Below are positions 7,796-16,373 of a stretch of 64,000 bases of DNA, piece after piece. Made by a program: the position numbers and the translations under genes. The stretch covers positions 2,687,501-2,751,500 of the forward strand of contig NZ_JAMZEB010000002.1 in NCBI RefSeq assembly GCF_024172165.1, given 5' to 3'. Under the pieces are notes generated by a model that was given only the letters and a program-made list of their open reading frames with translations, searched no databases and was not told the DNA's origin. Source of the stretch: Nonomuraea thailandensis (GTDB lineage: Bacteria; Actinomycetota; Actinomycetes; Streptosporangiales; Streptosporangiaceae). Every line of letters starts with the position of its first letter. Position 1 is the stretch's first letter.

Positions 7796-9541
7796 ATGAC
7801 GACGATGTCGCCAGGCAAGAAGAAGCCCGATCTGGTGAGCTCCATGTTCGCCGAACAGCCCGACGGAAGCTATGTGACGTCGCTGCACGGCCAGGCGGTG
7901 CTGCAGGAGCCGCTGCTGAACAAGGGCACGGCGTTCTCGGCCGAGGAACGCGCCGAGCTCGGCCTGGAAGGCCTGCTGCCGCCGGCGGTGGAGACGCTGG
8001 AGGAGCAGGCGAGGCGGGCCTACCTCCAGTACCGGGCCCAGCCGGACGACCTGCTCAAGAACGTCTACCTGGAGGCCCTGCGGGACCGCAACGAGGTGCT
8101 GTACTACCGGCTGCTGAGCGATCATCTGCGGGAGATGCTGCCCATCGTGTACGACCCGACCGTGTCCCAGGCGATCAAGACCTACAGCCACGAGTACCGC
8201 CGCCCCCGGGGCGTCTACCTGTCCATCGACGATCCGGGCGGGATCGAGCGGGCCTTCAGGAACGCCGGGCTGGGCCCCGACGACGTCGATCTGATCGTGG
8301 CCTCCGACGCCGAGGAGATCCTGGGCATCGGCGACTGGGGGGTGGGCGGCGGCATCGGCATCGCGACCGGCAAGCTCGCCGTCTACACCGCCGCCGCGGG
8401 CATCGACCCCGGCCGCGTCATCCCGGTCGCCCTGGACGTCGGCACCGACAACGAGGCGTTGCTGAACGACCCGGCCTACGTCGGCAACCGGCACGCGCGC
8501 GTACGCGGGCAGCGCTACGACGACTTCATCGACGCCTACGTCACCACGGCCACCCGGATGTTCCCCGGCGCCCTGCTGCACTGGGAGGACTTCGGCCCGT
8601 CCAACGCCCGCCGGATCCTGGAGAAGTACACCGGCCGGATCTGCACCTTCAACGACGACATGCAGGGCACCGGCGCCATCGTGCTGGCCGCCATGCTCAG
8701 CGCCGTCCGGGCGTCCGGGACCCCGATGCGCGAGCAGCGGATCGTCATCTTCGGCGCGGGCACCGCCGGCACCGGCATCGCCGACCAGCTGCGCGACGCG
8801 ATGATCCGCGACGGCCTCGACCACGACACCGCGACCCGCCGGATCTGGCCGATCGACAAGCAGGGGCTCCTGGTCGACGACATGCCGGACCTGCGCGACT
8901 ACCAGCAGCCCTACGCGCGCCCGCGCGACGAGGTCGCCGGCTGGTCCCGCGGCGAGCACGGCATCTCGCTGGCCGAGGTGGTCGAGCGGGTCAAGCCGAC
9001 GATGCTGCTGGGCACCTCCACGGCGCACGGCGCGTTCACCGAGCAGATCGTGCGCACGATGGCGGCGGGCGTGGACCGCCCGATCATCTTCCCGATCTCC
9101 AACCCGACCGAGCGCATCGAGGCGATGCCCGCCGACCTGATCCGCTGGAGCGACGGCCGGGCGCTGATCGCCACCGGCATCCCCGTCGAGCCCATCACCT
9201 ACAACGGCGTCACCTACGCCATCGCCCAGGCCAACAACGCCCTGCTGTACCCGGGCCTCGGGCTGGGCGCGGTGGTGGCGCGGGCCCGCCGGGTCAGTCC
9301 CGGCATGTTCCAGGCCGCGGCCGAGGCCGTCGGCGGCCTGGCCGACGTCTCCGCTCCCGGCGCGTCCCTGCTGCCTCAGGTGGACAACCTGCGCGAGATC
9401 TCCGCCACCGTGGCCGTCGCCGTCGCCGACCGGGCCGCCGAGGAGCACCTGGCCCGCGTCGATCTGCGCGACACCGTCCAGCAGGTCCAGGACGCCATGT
9501 GGCAGCCCGCCTACCGGCGCGTCCACGGGAACGGGCAGTGA
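7796..9541 (+). CDS. mez: NAD-dependent malic enzyme
   Basis: A 581-residue malic enzyme that oxidatively decarboxylates malate to pyruvate. The N-terminal malic domain shows LPIVYDPTVSQAIKTYSHEY and RPRGVYLS, as in mycobacterial Mez. The metal/substrate region is HWEDFGPSNA with FNDDMQGTGA, and the Rossmann loop is VIFGAGTAGTGIA. Start codons at 7796 and 7805 are both possible; GGGGGA lies eight bases before 7805. The stop overlaps the GTG of the fumarase gene by four bases (GTGA), so the two are translationally coupled. Cofactor preference (NAD or NADP) is inferred from similarity. Confidence 0.92.
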   Translation: MTTMSPGKKKPDLVSSMFAEQPDGSYVTSLHGQAVLQEPLLNKGTAFSAEERAELGLEGLLPPAVETLEEQARRAYLQYRAQPDDLLKNVYLEALRDRNEVLYYRLLSDHLREMLPIVYDPTVSQAIKTYSHEYRRPRGVYLSIDDPGGIERAFRNAGLGPDDVDLIVASDAEEILGIGDWGVGGGIGIATGKLAVYTAAAGIDPGRVIPVALDVGTDNEALLNDPAYVGNRHARVRGQRYDDFIDAYVTTATRMFPGALLHWEDFGPSNARRILEKYTGRICTFNDDMQGTGAIVLAAMLSAVRASGTPMREQRIVIFGAGTAGTGIADQLRDAMIRDGLDHDTATRRIWPIDKQGLLVDDMPDLRDYQQPYARPRDEVAGWSRGEHGISLAEVVERVKPTMLLGTSTAHGAFTEQIVRTMAAGVDRPIIFPISNPTERIEAMPADLIRWSDGRALIATGIPVEPITYNGVTYAIAQANNALLYPGLGLGAVVARARRVSPGMFQAAAEAVGGLADVSAPGASLLPQVDNLREISATVAVAVADRAAEEHLARVDLRDTVQQVQDAMWQPAYRRVHGNGQ

Positions 9542-10998
9542 GCGCGCCGCAGGTCCGCGAGGTGCCGATCGGGCTGCGGGCCAACGGCACCCGGACCGAG
9601 AGCGACTCCCTGGGCGAGATCGAGGTGCCGGCCGGGCACTACTGGGGCGCCCAGACCCAGCGCTCCCTGCTCCACTTCGACATCGGCGACGACCGCATGC
9701 CCAAGGCCGTCTACCGCGCCTACGGCCACATCAAGAAGGCCGCCGCGATCGTCAACGCCGGCGCCGGCCGGCTGCCCCAGTGGCAGGCCGACCTGATCAG
9801 CAGGGTCGCCGACGAGGTCGTCCGGGGCGAGCTGGACGGCGAGTTCCCCCTGTACGTGTGGCAGACCGGCTCCGGCACCCAGTCCAACATGAACGTCAAC
9901 GAGGTGATCTCCAACCGGGCGATCCAGCTCGTGGGCGGGCGGCTGGGCAGCAAGGACCCGATCCACCCGAACGACCACGTCAACATGGGCCAGTCGTCCA
10001 ACGACACCTTCGTCACCGCGATGCACATCGCCGCCGCCGAGACCGTCGACGACGACGTGCTGCCCGCCGCGGTCAGGCTGCGGGACGCCGCCGCGGCCAA
10101 GAGCCGGGAGTGGGAGCACGTCGTCAAGATCGGGCGCACCCACCTGGAGGACGCCACGCCGCTGACCGTCGGCCAGGAGTGGTCGGGCTACGTCGCCCAG
10201 CTCAGCGACGCCATCGACCATCTCGAACGCACCGGCGTCGGCCTGTACCGGCTGGCCATCGGCGGCACCGCCGTCGGCACGGGCCTGAACGCGCCGCCCG
10301 GCTTCGGCCAGGAGATGGCCGCGAAGATCGCCGAGCTCACCGGGCTGCCCTTCACCAGCGCGCCCAACACGTTCGCCGCCCAGACCTCCTGCGACGACCT
10401 GGTACGGGTCTCGGCCGCGCTGCGCACCCTGGCCGTGCCGCTGTTCAAGTTCGCCAACGACCTGCGCTGGCTCGGCTCCGGGCCGCGTACCGGGCTGCAC
10501 GAGCTGATCCTGCCGTCCAACGAGCCCGGCTCGTCGATCATGCCGGGCAAGGTCAACCCGACGCAGGCCGAGGCCATGCTGATGGTCGCCATCCAGGTGA
10601 TCGGCAACGACACGGCCGTCTCGATGGCCGGCGCGGAAGGCAACTTCGAGCTGAACGCCTTCCGCCCCGTCATCATCAAGAACGTGCTGCACTCGGCGCG
10701 CATCCTGGCCGACATGATGGACCACTTCCGCACCTTCCTCGTCGAGGGCGCCAAGCTCGACATGGAGCGGCTGCGCCACAACATCGACCACTCGATCATG
10801 ATGGTGACCGCGCTCAGCCCCGTCGTCGGCTACGACGAGGCCGCCCGCATCGCCCACCACGCGCTGGACCACGGCCTTCCGCTCAAGGACGCCGCACTCG
10901 ACTGCGGGGTCCCGGCGGACCTCTACGACAGGATCGTCAAACCCGAGAACCTCACCAGGCCCGGCGTCCCCGGCGCGGACGGCGGCGGCCGGCGCTGA
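9538..10998 (+). CDS. fumC: Class II fumarate hydratase
   Basis: A 486-residue fumarase catalysing reversible hydration of fumarate to L-malate in the TCA cycle. The fumarase/aspartase superfamily motifs are clear: TGSGTQSNMNVNEV in the first conserved region, GRTHLEDATPLT in the second, and the catalytic loop GSSIMPGKVNP at about residues 331-341. The GTG start at 9538 overlaps the malic enzyme stop. The pair would channel fumarate through malate to pyruvate. The frame is open far upstream on the malic enzyme strand, but only as a shadow. The stop lies inside a 44-bp tandem duplication. Confidence 0.95.
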   Translation: MSAPQVREVPIGLRANGTRTESDSLGEIEVPAGHYWGAQTQRSLLHFDIGDDRMPKAVYRAYGHIKKAAAIVNAGAGRLPQWQADLISRVADEVVRGELDGEFPLYVWQTGSGTQSNMNVNEVISNRAIQLVGGRLGSKDPIHPNDHVNMGQSSNDTFVTAMHIAAAETVDDDVLPAAVRLRDAAAAKSREWEHVVKIGRTHLEDATPLTVGQEWSGYVAQLSDAIDHLERTGVGLYRLAIGGTAVGTGLNAPPGFGQEMAAKIAELTGLPFTSAPNTFAAQTSCDDLVRVSAALRTLAVPLFKFANDLRWLGSGPRTGLHELILPSNEPGSSIMPGKVNPTQAEAMLMVAIQVIGNDTAVSMAGAEGNFELNAFRPVIIKNVLHSARILADMMDHFRTFLVEGAKLDMERLRHNIDHSIMMVTALSPVVGYDEAARIAHHALDHGLPLKDAALDCGVPADLYDRIVKPENLTRPGVPGADGGGRR

Positions 10999-11071
10999 GC
11001 GGGTACGCGGTCACCCGCGCGGGCGGGGGCGGCCGGCGCTGAGCGGGTACGCGGTCACCCGCGCGGGCGGT
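10984..11071. repeat. 44-bp tandem duplication across two convergent gene ends
   Basis: Two consecutive copies (10984-11027 and 11028-11071) are identical apart from the extreme end. The first holds the fumC stop codon; the second holds the stop codon of the convergent membrane-protein gene. Each copy contains a TGA on the plus strand and a TCA that reads as TGA on the minus strand. Confidence 0.85.
10999..11062. terminator. Paired hairpins between convergent genes
   Basis: GCGGGT and ACCCGC form a stem with an eight-base loop at 10999-11018 and again at 11043-11062, one in each 44-bp copy. No T-tract follows, as is usual in actinobacteria. A bidirectional terminator is plausible, with the duplication having doubled it. 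Confidence 0.4.
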
Positions 11072-12707
11072 GGACGACCTTCTCGGCCGAGCGGCCGGGA
11101 AAGACGACGAGCAGGTGCTCCTCCAGCGGCGCGCGGGGATCGTTCTCGTCCCACGGCCGCGTGCGGGTGTGGACGCGCAGGCGGTAGCGGCCAGGACCGG
11201 CGACGGCCAGGCCGGGCAGCGGCGCGACCGCCCCGCTGTCGCCGCCCTCCGGGTACGCGGGCACGACCAGCCGGCCGCTGCGGCTGGTGATGCCCACTTC
11301 GACGACGTGGTCCCAGCCGGTGAGCCGGAGCGGCGGTGCCCTGTCGAACGCCTTGACCGTCATGCACATCGCCGAGTTCTCCTCGTCGGTCACGATGGCG
11401 GCGGCGCTGCCCACGGCGTCGATGAACCCGTCCTGGCCGGCGTCGAAGAGGTCGGCGACGTCGTCACTTTCGTCGTAGAGGTAGCCGGGCTCGCCCGCGC
11501 TGTCGTCGCGGTCGTCGAAGACGGCGTAGCCGCCGCCTTCGAACAGCATGTACGCGGCCGTGCCCTGCCGCCTGGCCCGCACCCCGGGCCACGGGTCGGC
11601 GCACCGGGCGTTCGCCAGGGCCTTCCACAGAGCCTCCTCCAGGTCGCGCTCGGCCTGGCGGCGGCCGGCCTCGGCGTTCTGGCGGGCGACGATGCCGGGG
11701 CACAGGTACTCCAGGGCCGCGGCCAGCTCGATGCTGTCCGCGGTGCCGCCCGCCCGCTCGTGCAGCGCGTGCCGTTCCCGGTCGCCGGGCAGCGCGCACA
11801 GCTCCGTCCCGTAGGCGAGGACGCGCTGGTCGGCCAGGTCCTCGGGGAACATCGTGGCCGCCGCGAAGGTCCCGCCTCTGGCCAGGCAGAGGAACGACCG
11901 CCGCCGCTCCTCGGGCCCCAGGCCGGCCGCGGGCCGGAGCCGGTCGCGGCAGCTCTCGTCCGCGGCCGTGTACGTGAGCCGGGCGTCCCTCTCGGATCCG
12001 ACGGCCATCGGCAGCACGAGCACGACGGTGGCTGCGGTGAGCAGCCACGGCGTGCGCCGGGTCGCGGGCGCCGCGACACCCGGGCCGGCGACGGCGGCGC
12101 CCTCGTGCGCGGTGCGCGGGCCGGCGGCGGCGCCGTCGTGCGCGGTGCGCGGGCCGGGAGTGGCGAGCTCGTGCGCGGTGCGCGCCGCCCACACGACGGT
12201 GAGGCCGCCGATCGCGTGCACGGCGAGCGTCAGGCCGTCGAACGTCGGCCGTCCGGCCTGGAGCAGCGAGTAGATCTGCGGGACGAGCAGGGCGGTCCAG
12301 CCGATGACCACCGTGGCGGCGCTGAACCGCCCGTCACGTCCCTGCCCGGCGATGATCATCAGCTTGGCGCAGATCGTCGCCTTGGCCAGCAGGATCGACG
12401 CCGACAGCAGCGGGCCCCCGGCGAACAGCCGCAGCACCGCGGCCAGCACCCCTGTCAGGCCGAGGCCGAGGGCGACCAGCCGGAACCGGCCCGTGGCCCC
12501 CGCGAGGGTCCGCACCAGCAGGACCAGGGTGGCGCTCCACACGGCCCAGCGCCCGGCGAACTCCGCGACGTCGGACAGGACGTCGAGGAGCTCCCAGAGC
12601 AGCAGCTCGCCGGCCACGTCCGCGTAGAGCAGGCGCCGCAGCCACACCACGTCGCGCGGCGGCGCCCCGGCGCGCGGCACGGCCGGGCCGCGCAGGATCT
12701 GCCACAA
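11055..12707 (-). CDS. Multi-pass membrane protein of unknown function
   Basis: I do not recognise a named family. From the TTG at 12707 the protein has about 550 residues. The N-terminal 170 contain four or five hydrophobic segments, then a linker with an 11-residue repeat (GPRTAHEGAA-like, three copies), another single membrane segment near residue 230, and a soluble C-terminal region ending in RYRLRVHTRTRPWD and EEHLLVVFPG. Such an ending is common in actinobacterial proteins of unknown role. The frame stays open upstream to about 12915 and still encodes hydrophobic helices, but it has no ATG, GTG or TTG there (only CTG at 12842), so the true start is uncertain. Confidence 0.6.
   Translation of the reverse strand: MWQILRGPAVPRAGAPPRDVVWLRRLLYADVAGELLLWELLDVLSDVAEFAGRWAVWSATLVLLVRTLAGATGRFRLVALGLGLTGVLAAVLRLFAGGPLLSASILLAKATICAKLMIIAGQGRDGRFSAATVVIGWTALLVPQIYSLLQAGRPTFDGLTLAVHAIGGLTVVWAARTAHELATPGPRTAHDGAAAGPRTAHEGAAVAGPGVAAPATRRTPWLLTAATVVLVLPMAVGSERDARLTYTAADESCRDRLRPAAGLGPEERRRSFLCLARGGTFAAATMFPEDLADQRVLAYGTELCALPGDRERHALHERAGGTADSIELAAALEYLCPGIVARQNAEAGRRQAERDLEEALWKALANARCADPWPGVRARRQGTAAYMLFEGGGYAVFDDRDDSAGEPGYLYDESDDVADLFDAGQDGFIDAVGSAAAIVTDEENSAMCMTVKAFDRAPPLRLTGWDHVVEVGITSRSGRLVVPAYPEGGDSGAVAPLPGLAVAGPGRYRLRVHTRTRPWDENDPRAPLEEHLLVVFPGRSAEKVVHRPRG
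12103..12185. repeat. 33-bp in-frame repeat
   Basis: The core TCGTGCGCGGTGCGCG recurs at 12103, 12136 and 12169, exactly 33 bases apart. On the minus strand it encodes the RTAH(E/D) repeat in the linker of the membrane protein. Being a multiple of three, it keeps the frame. Confidence 0.75.
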
Positions 12708-13013
12708 CGCCCACGCGTTGAGCGCGCAGATCGCCCCGAGCAGGATCGGCGTCTCGTCCGCCCACGGCCACGGACCCGCCGCCGCGACGAGGGCGAACCA
12801 CTGCCCGCCGCCGTACCCGGCGGCGACGGCGGCGACGGTCAGGTAGAGCGCGACGGCGACGGCGGCCGGACGCCCGAAGCGGTGGCGGGCGACGGCGGCC
12901 CGGAGTAAGGCGACGATGCGGATGATCTTATGGGACGCCCAGGCCGCCCGGCCCGCTCAGGCCGCCCGAGCCGCAGGGCCCCGGGCCCGCGGGCCGCGGG
13001 CCGCTCAGGACCG

Positions 13014-13718
13014 TCAGCCGACGCCGAGGAGCGAGTGGGCCCGCGCGCGATCGGCCCGGAACTCGGCGGTCGGGCCGCGGTGCACGATCTGCCCCTTGCG
13101 CATGACCGCCACCTCGTCGGCCAGCCGGAACGCCAGGTGGAGGTCCTGCTCCACGAGCAGGGCCGCGATGCCCTCGCCGCGCAGCCGTTCCAGCAGGCCG
13201 GCGACGTGATCCACGACGGCGGGGGCGAGGCCGTCGGACGGCTCGTCCAGCAGGAGCAGGCGCGGATCGCGCAGCAGGGCCCGGCCGATCGCGAGCATCT
13301 GCTGCTCGCCACCGGACAACTGGTCGCCGCGGTGGCCGCGACGCCCGGCGAGCCGGGGCATCAGCTCGTAGACCCGCTCCACCGTCCAGGCGCGGTCGCC
13401 GCGCCGGGCCGCGAGGCCGAGGTTCTCCGCCACGGTGAGCGGGGCGAAGACGCGGCGGCCCTGCGGGACGATCGCGACGCCGGCACGCGCCACGGTGTGC
13501 GCGGCGGCGCCGGCCACCTCCCGGCCGCCGATCCTGATGCTGCCGGAGTACGGCTTGAGCAGGCCCATGACGGTGTGCACGAGGGTGGTCTTGCCGGCGC
13601 CGTTGCGGCCGAGCAGAGCCACGACCGCGCCCTCGGGCACGGTGAGGCCGACGCCGTCGAGCACGGTGGTGCCGGCGTAGCCCGCCCGCAGGTCGCATAC
13701 GGTGAGCACGTCCGTCAT
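13014..13718 (-). CDS. livF: Branched-chain/aromatic-type ABC importer ATPase (LivF-like)
   Basis: A 234-residue cytosolic ATPase, second of the two that power a Liv-type importer. Walker A is LLGRNGAGKTTLVHTV, the signature is LSGGEQQM and Walker B is LLLLDEPSDGL; NGAGKTTLVHTVMGLLKP is typical of LivF. The ATG overlaps the end of livG by four bases, and the operon runs livK-H-M-G-F from right to left. Because the operon is divergent from boxB, aromatic acids such as benzoate are a likelier cargo than leucine; that is inference from position. Confidence 0.85.
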   Translation of the reverse strand: MTDVLTVCDLRAGYAGTTVLDGVGLTVPEGAVVALLGRNGAGKTTLVHTVMGLLKPYSGSIRIGGREVAGAAAHTVARAGVAIVPQGRRVFAPLTVAENLGLAARRGDRAWTVERVYELMPRLAGRRGHRGDQLSGGEQQMLAIGRALLRDPRLLLLDEPSDGLAPAVVDHVAGLLERLRGEGIAALLVEQDLHLAFRLADEVAVMRKGQIVHRGPTAEFRADRARAHSLLGVG

Positions 13719-14491
13719 CGGGAGTCTCCGGTGAAGAGTTCGTCGGTCCTGGCCGTGCCGAGGTAGGCGGCGCGTACGTCGTCGTCGGCCCTGATCTGCC
13801 CGGGCGGGCCGGAGGCCAGGACTCTTCCGAGGTGCAGGACGGTGACCCGGCCGGCGAGGCGGAACACCACGTCCAGGTCGTGCTCGACGATGAGCAGGGT
13901 CAGGCTGTCCGGCAGCCGTTCGACGAGGCCGGCGAAGCGTTCGGTCTCGGCGGCGGACATGCCTGCGGTGGGCTCGTCGAACATCACCAGCGTCGGCTGC
14001 GCGGCCAGGACCATCGCCACCTCCAGTTGCCTGCGCTCGCCGTGCGAGAGCGCGCCTGCCCGGTCGGCCGCGCGCCCGGCCAGCCCCACCGCTTCCAGGT
14101 GCGCGCGGGCTCCGGCCTCGGTACGGGCGAAGCGGCGCGCGGCCCGGTCGAAGCGGTGCGCCACCCGGTCGACGCGCTGGACGGCGAGGGCGACGTTGTC
14201 CAGCACCGAGCAGTTCAGGAACAGGCTGGCGTGCTGGTAGGTGCGCAGCAGCCCGCGCCGGGCGCGTTCGGACTCCGGCAGCCCGGTGATGTCCTGCCCG
14301 TCGAACAACACGCTTCCCGAGGTGGCCCGCAGGGTTCCCGCCACGGTGGCGAACAGTGTGGACTTGCCGGCGCCGTTCGGGCCGATGAGGGCGTGCCGCT
14401 CGCCCGGCAGCACGGACAGGTCCACGCCGTCGACCGCCTTGAGCGAGCCGTAGGCGCGGGTCAGGCCGCGCAGCTCCAGCAGGGGCGTCAC
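13715..14491 (-). CDS. livG: Branched-chain/aromatic-type ABC importer ATPase (LivG-like)
   Basis: A 258-residue ATPase with Walker A LIGPNGAGKSTLF, signature LSHGERRQLEVAMVLA (the SHGE variant typical of LivG) and Walker B LVMFDEPTAGMS. The LivG-type YQHASLFLNCSVLDNVAL stretch follows the helical domain. The start is the GTG at 14491, preceded by GAAGGAG and overlapping the livM stop by four bases; the open frame further upstream is a shadow of livM. Confidence 0.85.
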   Translation of the reverse strand: MTPLLELRGLTRAYGSLKAVDGVDLSVLPGERHALIGPNGAGKSTLFATVAGTLRATSGSVLFDGQDITGLPESERARRGLLRTYQHASLFLNCSVLDNVALAVQRVDRVAHRFDRAARRFARTEAGARAHLEAVGLAGRAADRAGALSHGERRQLEVAMVLAAQPTLVMFDEPTAGMSAAETERFAGLVERLPDSLTLLIVEHDLDVVFRLAGRVTVLHLGRVLASGPPGQIRADDDVRAAYLGTARTDELFTGDSR

Positions 14492-15504
14492 GGGAGCCGC
14501 TCCTTCCGGTGGCGGGCCCCGGCTCTCAGCCCGGCGAGACCGCGGGGGAGGAGGAAGACGACGGCCACGAAGGCCAGGCCCAGTACGAGGGGCCCGTGGC
14601 CGCCGATGGAGGCCGACAGGTTGTCGCGGACGAGCAGCACCAGGGCCGCGCCCAGGCAGGGCCCCCACAGACTGCCCGCCCCGCCGATCACCACGCTGAG
14701 CAGGGCGAGCGCCGCGACCTCGAACCCGAGGTCCCCGGCCGAGACGAACCTGGCATGTGCCGCCCACAGCGCGCCGCCGGCGCCCGCGACGGCTCCGGCC
14801 AGGCAGAACACGCCGTACCTGGCGAGAGCCGGGCGGTAGCCCAGGGCCCGCAGCCGGGGCTCGTTGTCGCGGATGCCGCGCAGCGTCCGCCCGTATGGGG
14901 AGCGCACGACCAGCGCGACCGCCGCGAAGACCGTGGCCGCCACCGCCAGCACCCACCAGTAGACGAACCCGGCGGCGGTGAGCGGCGGGCCGCCGAGCAG
15001 GGTGATCGGAGGCATCCCGGCCAGCCCGTTGCCGGCGCCCACGACCGACCAGGTGTCGGCCACCTGGTGCACCGACTCGCCGATCGCGAGCGTCAGCATC
15101 AGGAAGACGATGCCCCGGGCCCGCACCGCCACCCAGCCGGTCAGCGCCGCCGTGACCAGCCCGGCGGCCAGGCCGGCGAGCGCCTGGACGGCGGCGTCCG
15201 AGGTGAGGTGGATGCCGGTCAGCGCCGCGGCGTAGGCGCCGGCGCCGAAGTACGCCGCCTGCCCCAGCGTGGGCAGCCCCGTGACACCGGTCAGCAGGTC
15301 CACGCTGAGCACCAGCACGGCGAAGGCCAGGATCCGGGTCATGGCCGAGACCGGGTAGGCGCCCAGCACCAGCGGCGCCGCCACGAGGAGCAGGATCAGA
15401 GCGACGGCCACGGCGGTCCTGCCCGCGGCGCGCCGGGGTCGCACGCCGTCCGCCGCTCCCGCCGGATCGGCCGCCGGCGTGGTGGTCTCGTAGGCGGCCC
15501 TCAT
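14488..15504 (-). CDS. livM: ABC importer permease (LivM-like)
   Basis: A 338-residue inner-membrane permease with about nine or ten hydrophobic segments. The LivM motif GLPTLGQAAYFGAGAY lies in the first third, and the cytoplasmic coupling loop is SPYGRTLRGIRDNEPRLRAL. It overlaps livH upstream and livG downstream by four bases each, so the five proteins are made from one message. It pairs with LivH to form the translocation pore. Confidence 0.88.
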   Translation of the reverse strand: MRAAYETTTPAADPAGAADGVRPRRAAGRTAVAVALILLLVAAPLVLGAYPVSAMTRILAFAVLVLSVDLLTGVTGLPTLGQAAYFGAGAYAAALTGIHLTSDAAVQALAGLAAGLVTAALTGWVAVRARGIVFLMLTLAIGESVHQVADTWSVVGAGNGLAGMPPITLLGGPPLTAAGFVYWWVLAVAATVFAAVALVVRSPYGRTLRGIRDNEPRLRALGYRPALARYGVFCLAGAVAGAGGALWAAHARFVSAGDLGFEVAALALLSVVIGGAGSLWGPCLGAALVLLVRDNLSASIGGHGPLVLGLAFVAVVFLLPRGLAGLRAGARHRKERLP

Positions 15505-16373
15505 GCGTGCACCGCCGTACGCGCGGGCAGCAGGCCCGCCGGGCGCAGCAGGAGCACCACGCCCATCGCGGCGAAGACCAGGAAGGAGGCGTACTCCGGC
15601 AGCAGCGCGGTGCCGAGTGCCTGCACCTGCCCGATCAGCACCGCGCCGAGCAGCGCGCCCCGGACCGAGCCGAGCCCGCCGATCACCACCACGACCAGCG
15701 CCAGCAGCAGCACCTTCTCGTCCAGGCCGGGCGCGGCGCCCAGGACGGGCCCGGCCAGCACGCCGCCGGCCGCCGCGAGCCCGGCCCCCGCCGCGAAGAC
15801 CCCGACGAGCACCCGGCCCGTGTTGACGCCCAGCGCCGACACCATGCCGCGGTCGGCGACCGTCGCGCGGATCAGCGCGCCGAGCCGGCTCCGCTCGACC
15901 AGCACGTAGACGCCCGCGGCCAGCACCACCCCGAACCCGATCACGAGCAGCCGGTAGACCGGGTACGTCTCGCCGAACACCGCGACGCTGCCCGACACCG
16001 GGGCGGGCGCGCCGATGGAGTGCACGTCGTTGCCGAACAGCATCGACAGCACCTCGGCGACGACCAGCGAGACCCCGAGCGTGAGCAGCGCCTGGTCGAG
16101 GTGGCGGGGCGTGGCCCGGGTCAGGCCCGCCAGGACGCCGCCGAGCACCGCGCCCACCCCGGCGGCCAGCAGCACCGCCACCACGAAGGCCGCCAGGCTC
16201 GCGCCGTCGGCGACCAGCGCCACGGCGACGTACGCGCCGGCCAGGTAGACGGCGCCGTGGGCCAGGTTGAGCACGTCCATCATGCCGAACACCAGCGACA
16301 GGCCCAGCGCGATGGCGAACAGCAGCGCGCCCATCGCCAGCCCGTTGAGCACGCTCACCAGGTACGTGGCCAT
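15501..16373 (-). CDS. livH: ABC importer permease (LivH-like)
   Basis: A 290-residue permease with about eight membrane segments. GMMDVLNLAHGAVYLAGAY near the N-terminus is the LivH signature, and RSRLGALIRATVADRGM is the coupling loop. The ATG at 16373 shares one base with the stop of the binding-protein gene (TGATG), and a longer upstream frame is only its shadow. Confidence 0.88.
   Translation of the reverse strand: MATYLVSVLNGLAMGALLFAIALGLSLVFGMMDVLNLAHGAVYLAGAYVAVALVADGASLAAFVVAVLLAAGVGAVLGGVLAGLTRATPRHLDQALLTLGVSLVVAEVLSMLFGNDVHSIGAPAPVSGSVAVFGETYPVYRLLVIGFGVVLAAGVYVLVERSRLGALIRATVADRGMVSALGVNTGRVLVGVFAAGAGLAAAGGVLAGPVLGAAPGLDEKVLLLALVVVVIGGLGSVRGALLGAVLIGQVQALGTALLPEYASFLVFAAMGVVLLLRPAGLLPARTAVHA

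Noticed and set aside
7759-10998. A 1079-codon plus-strand frame fusing a leading segment to the fumarase
   Set aside because: The first 590 codons are an Arg/Pro/Gly-rich out-of-frame reading of the malic enzyme; only the part from the GTG at 9538 is fumarase.
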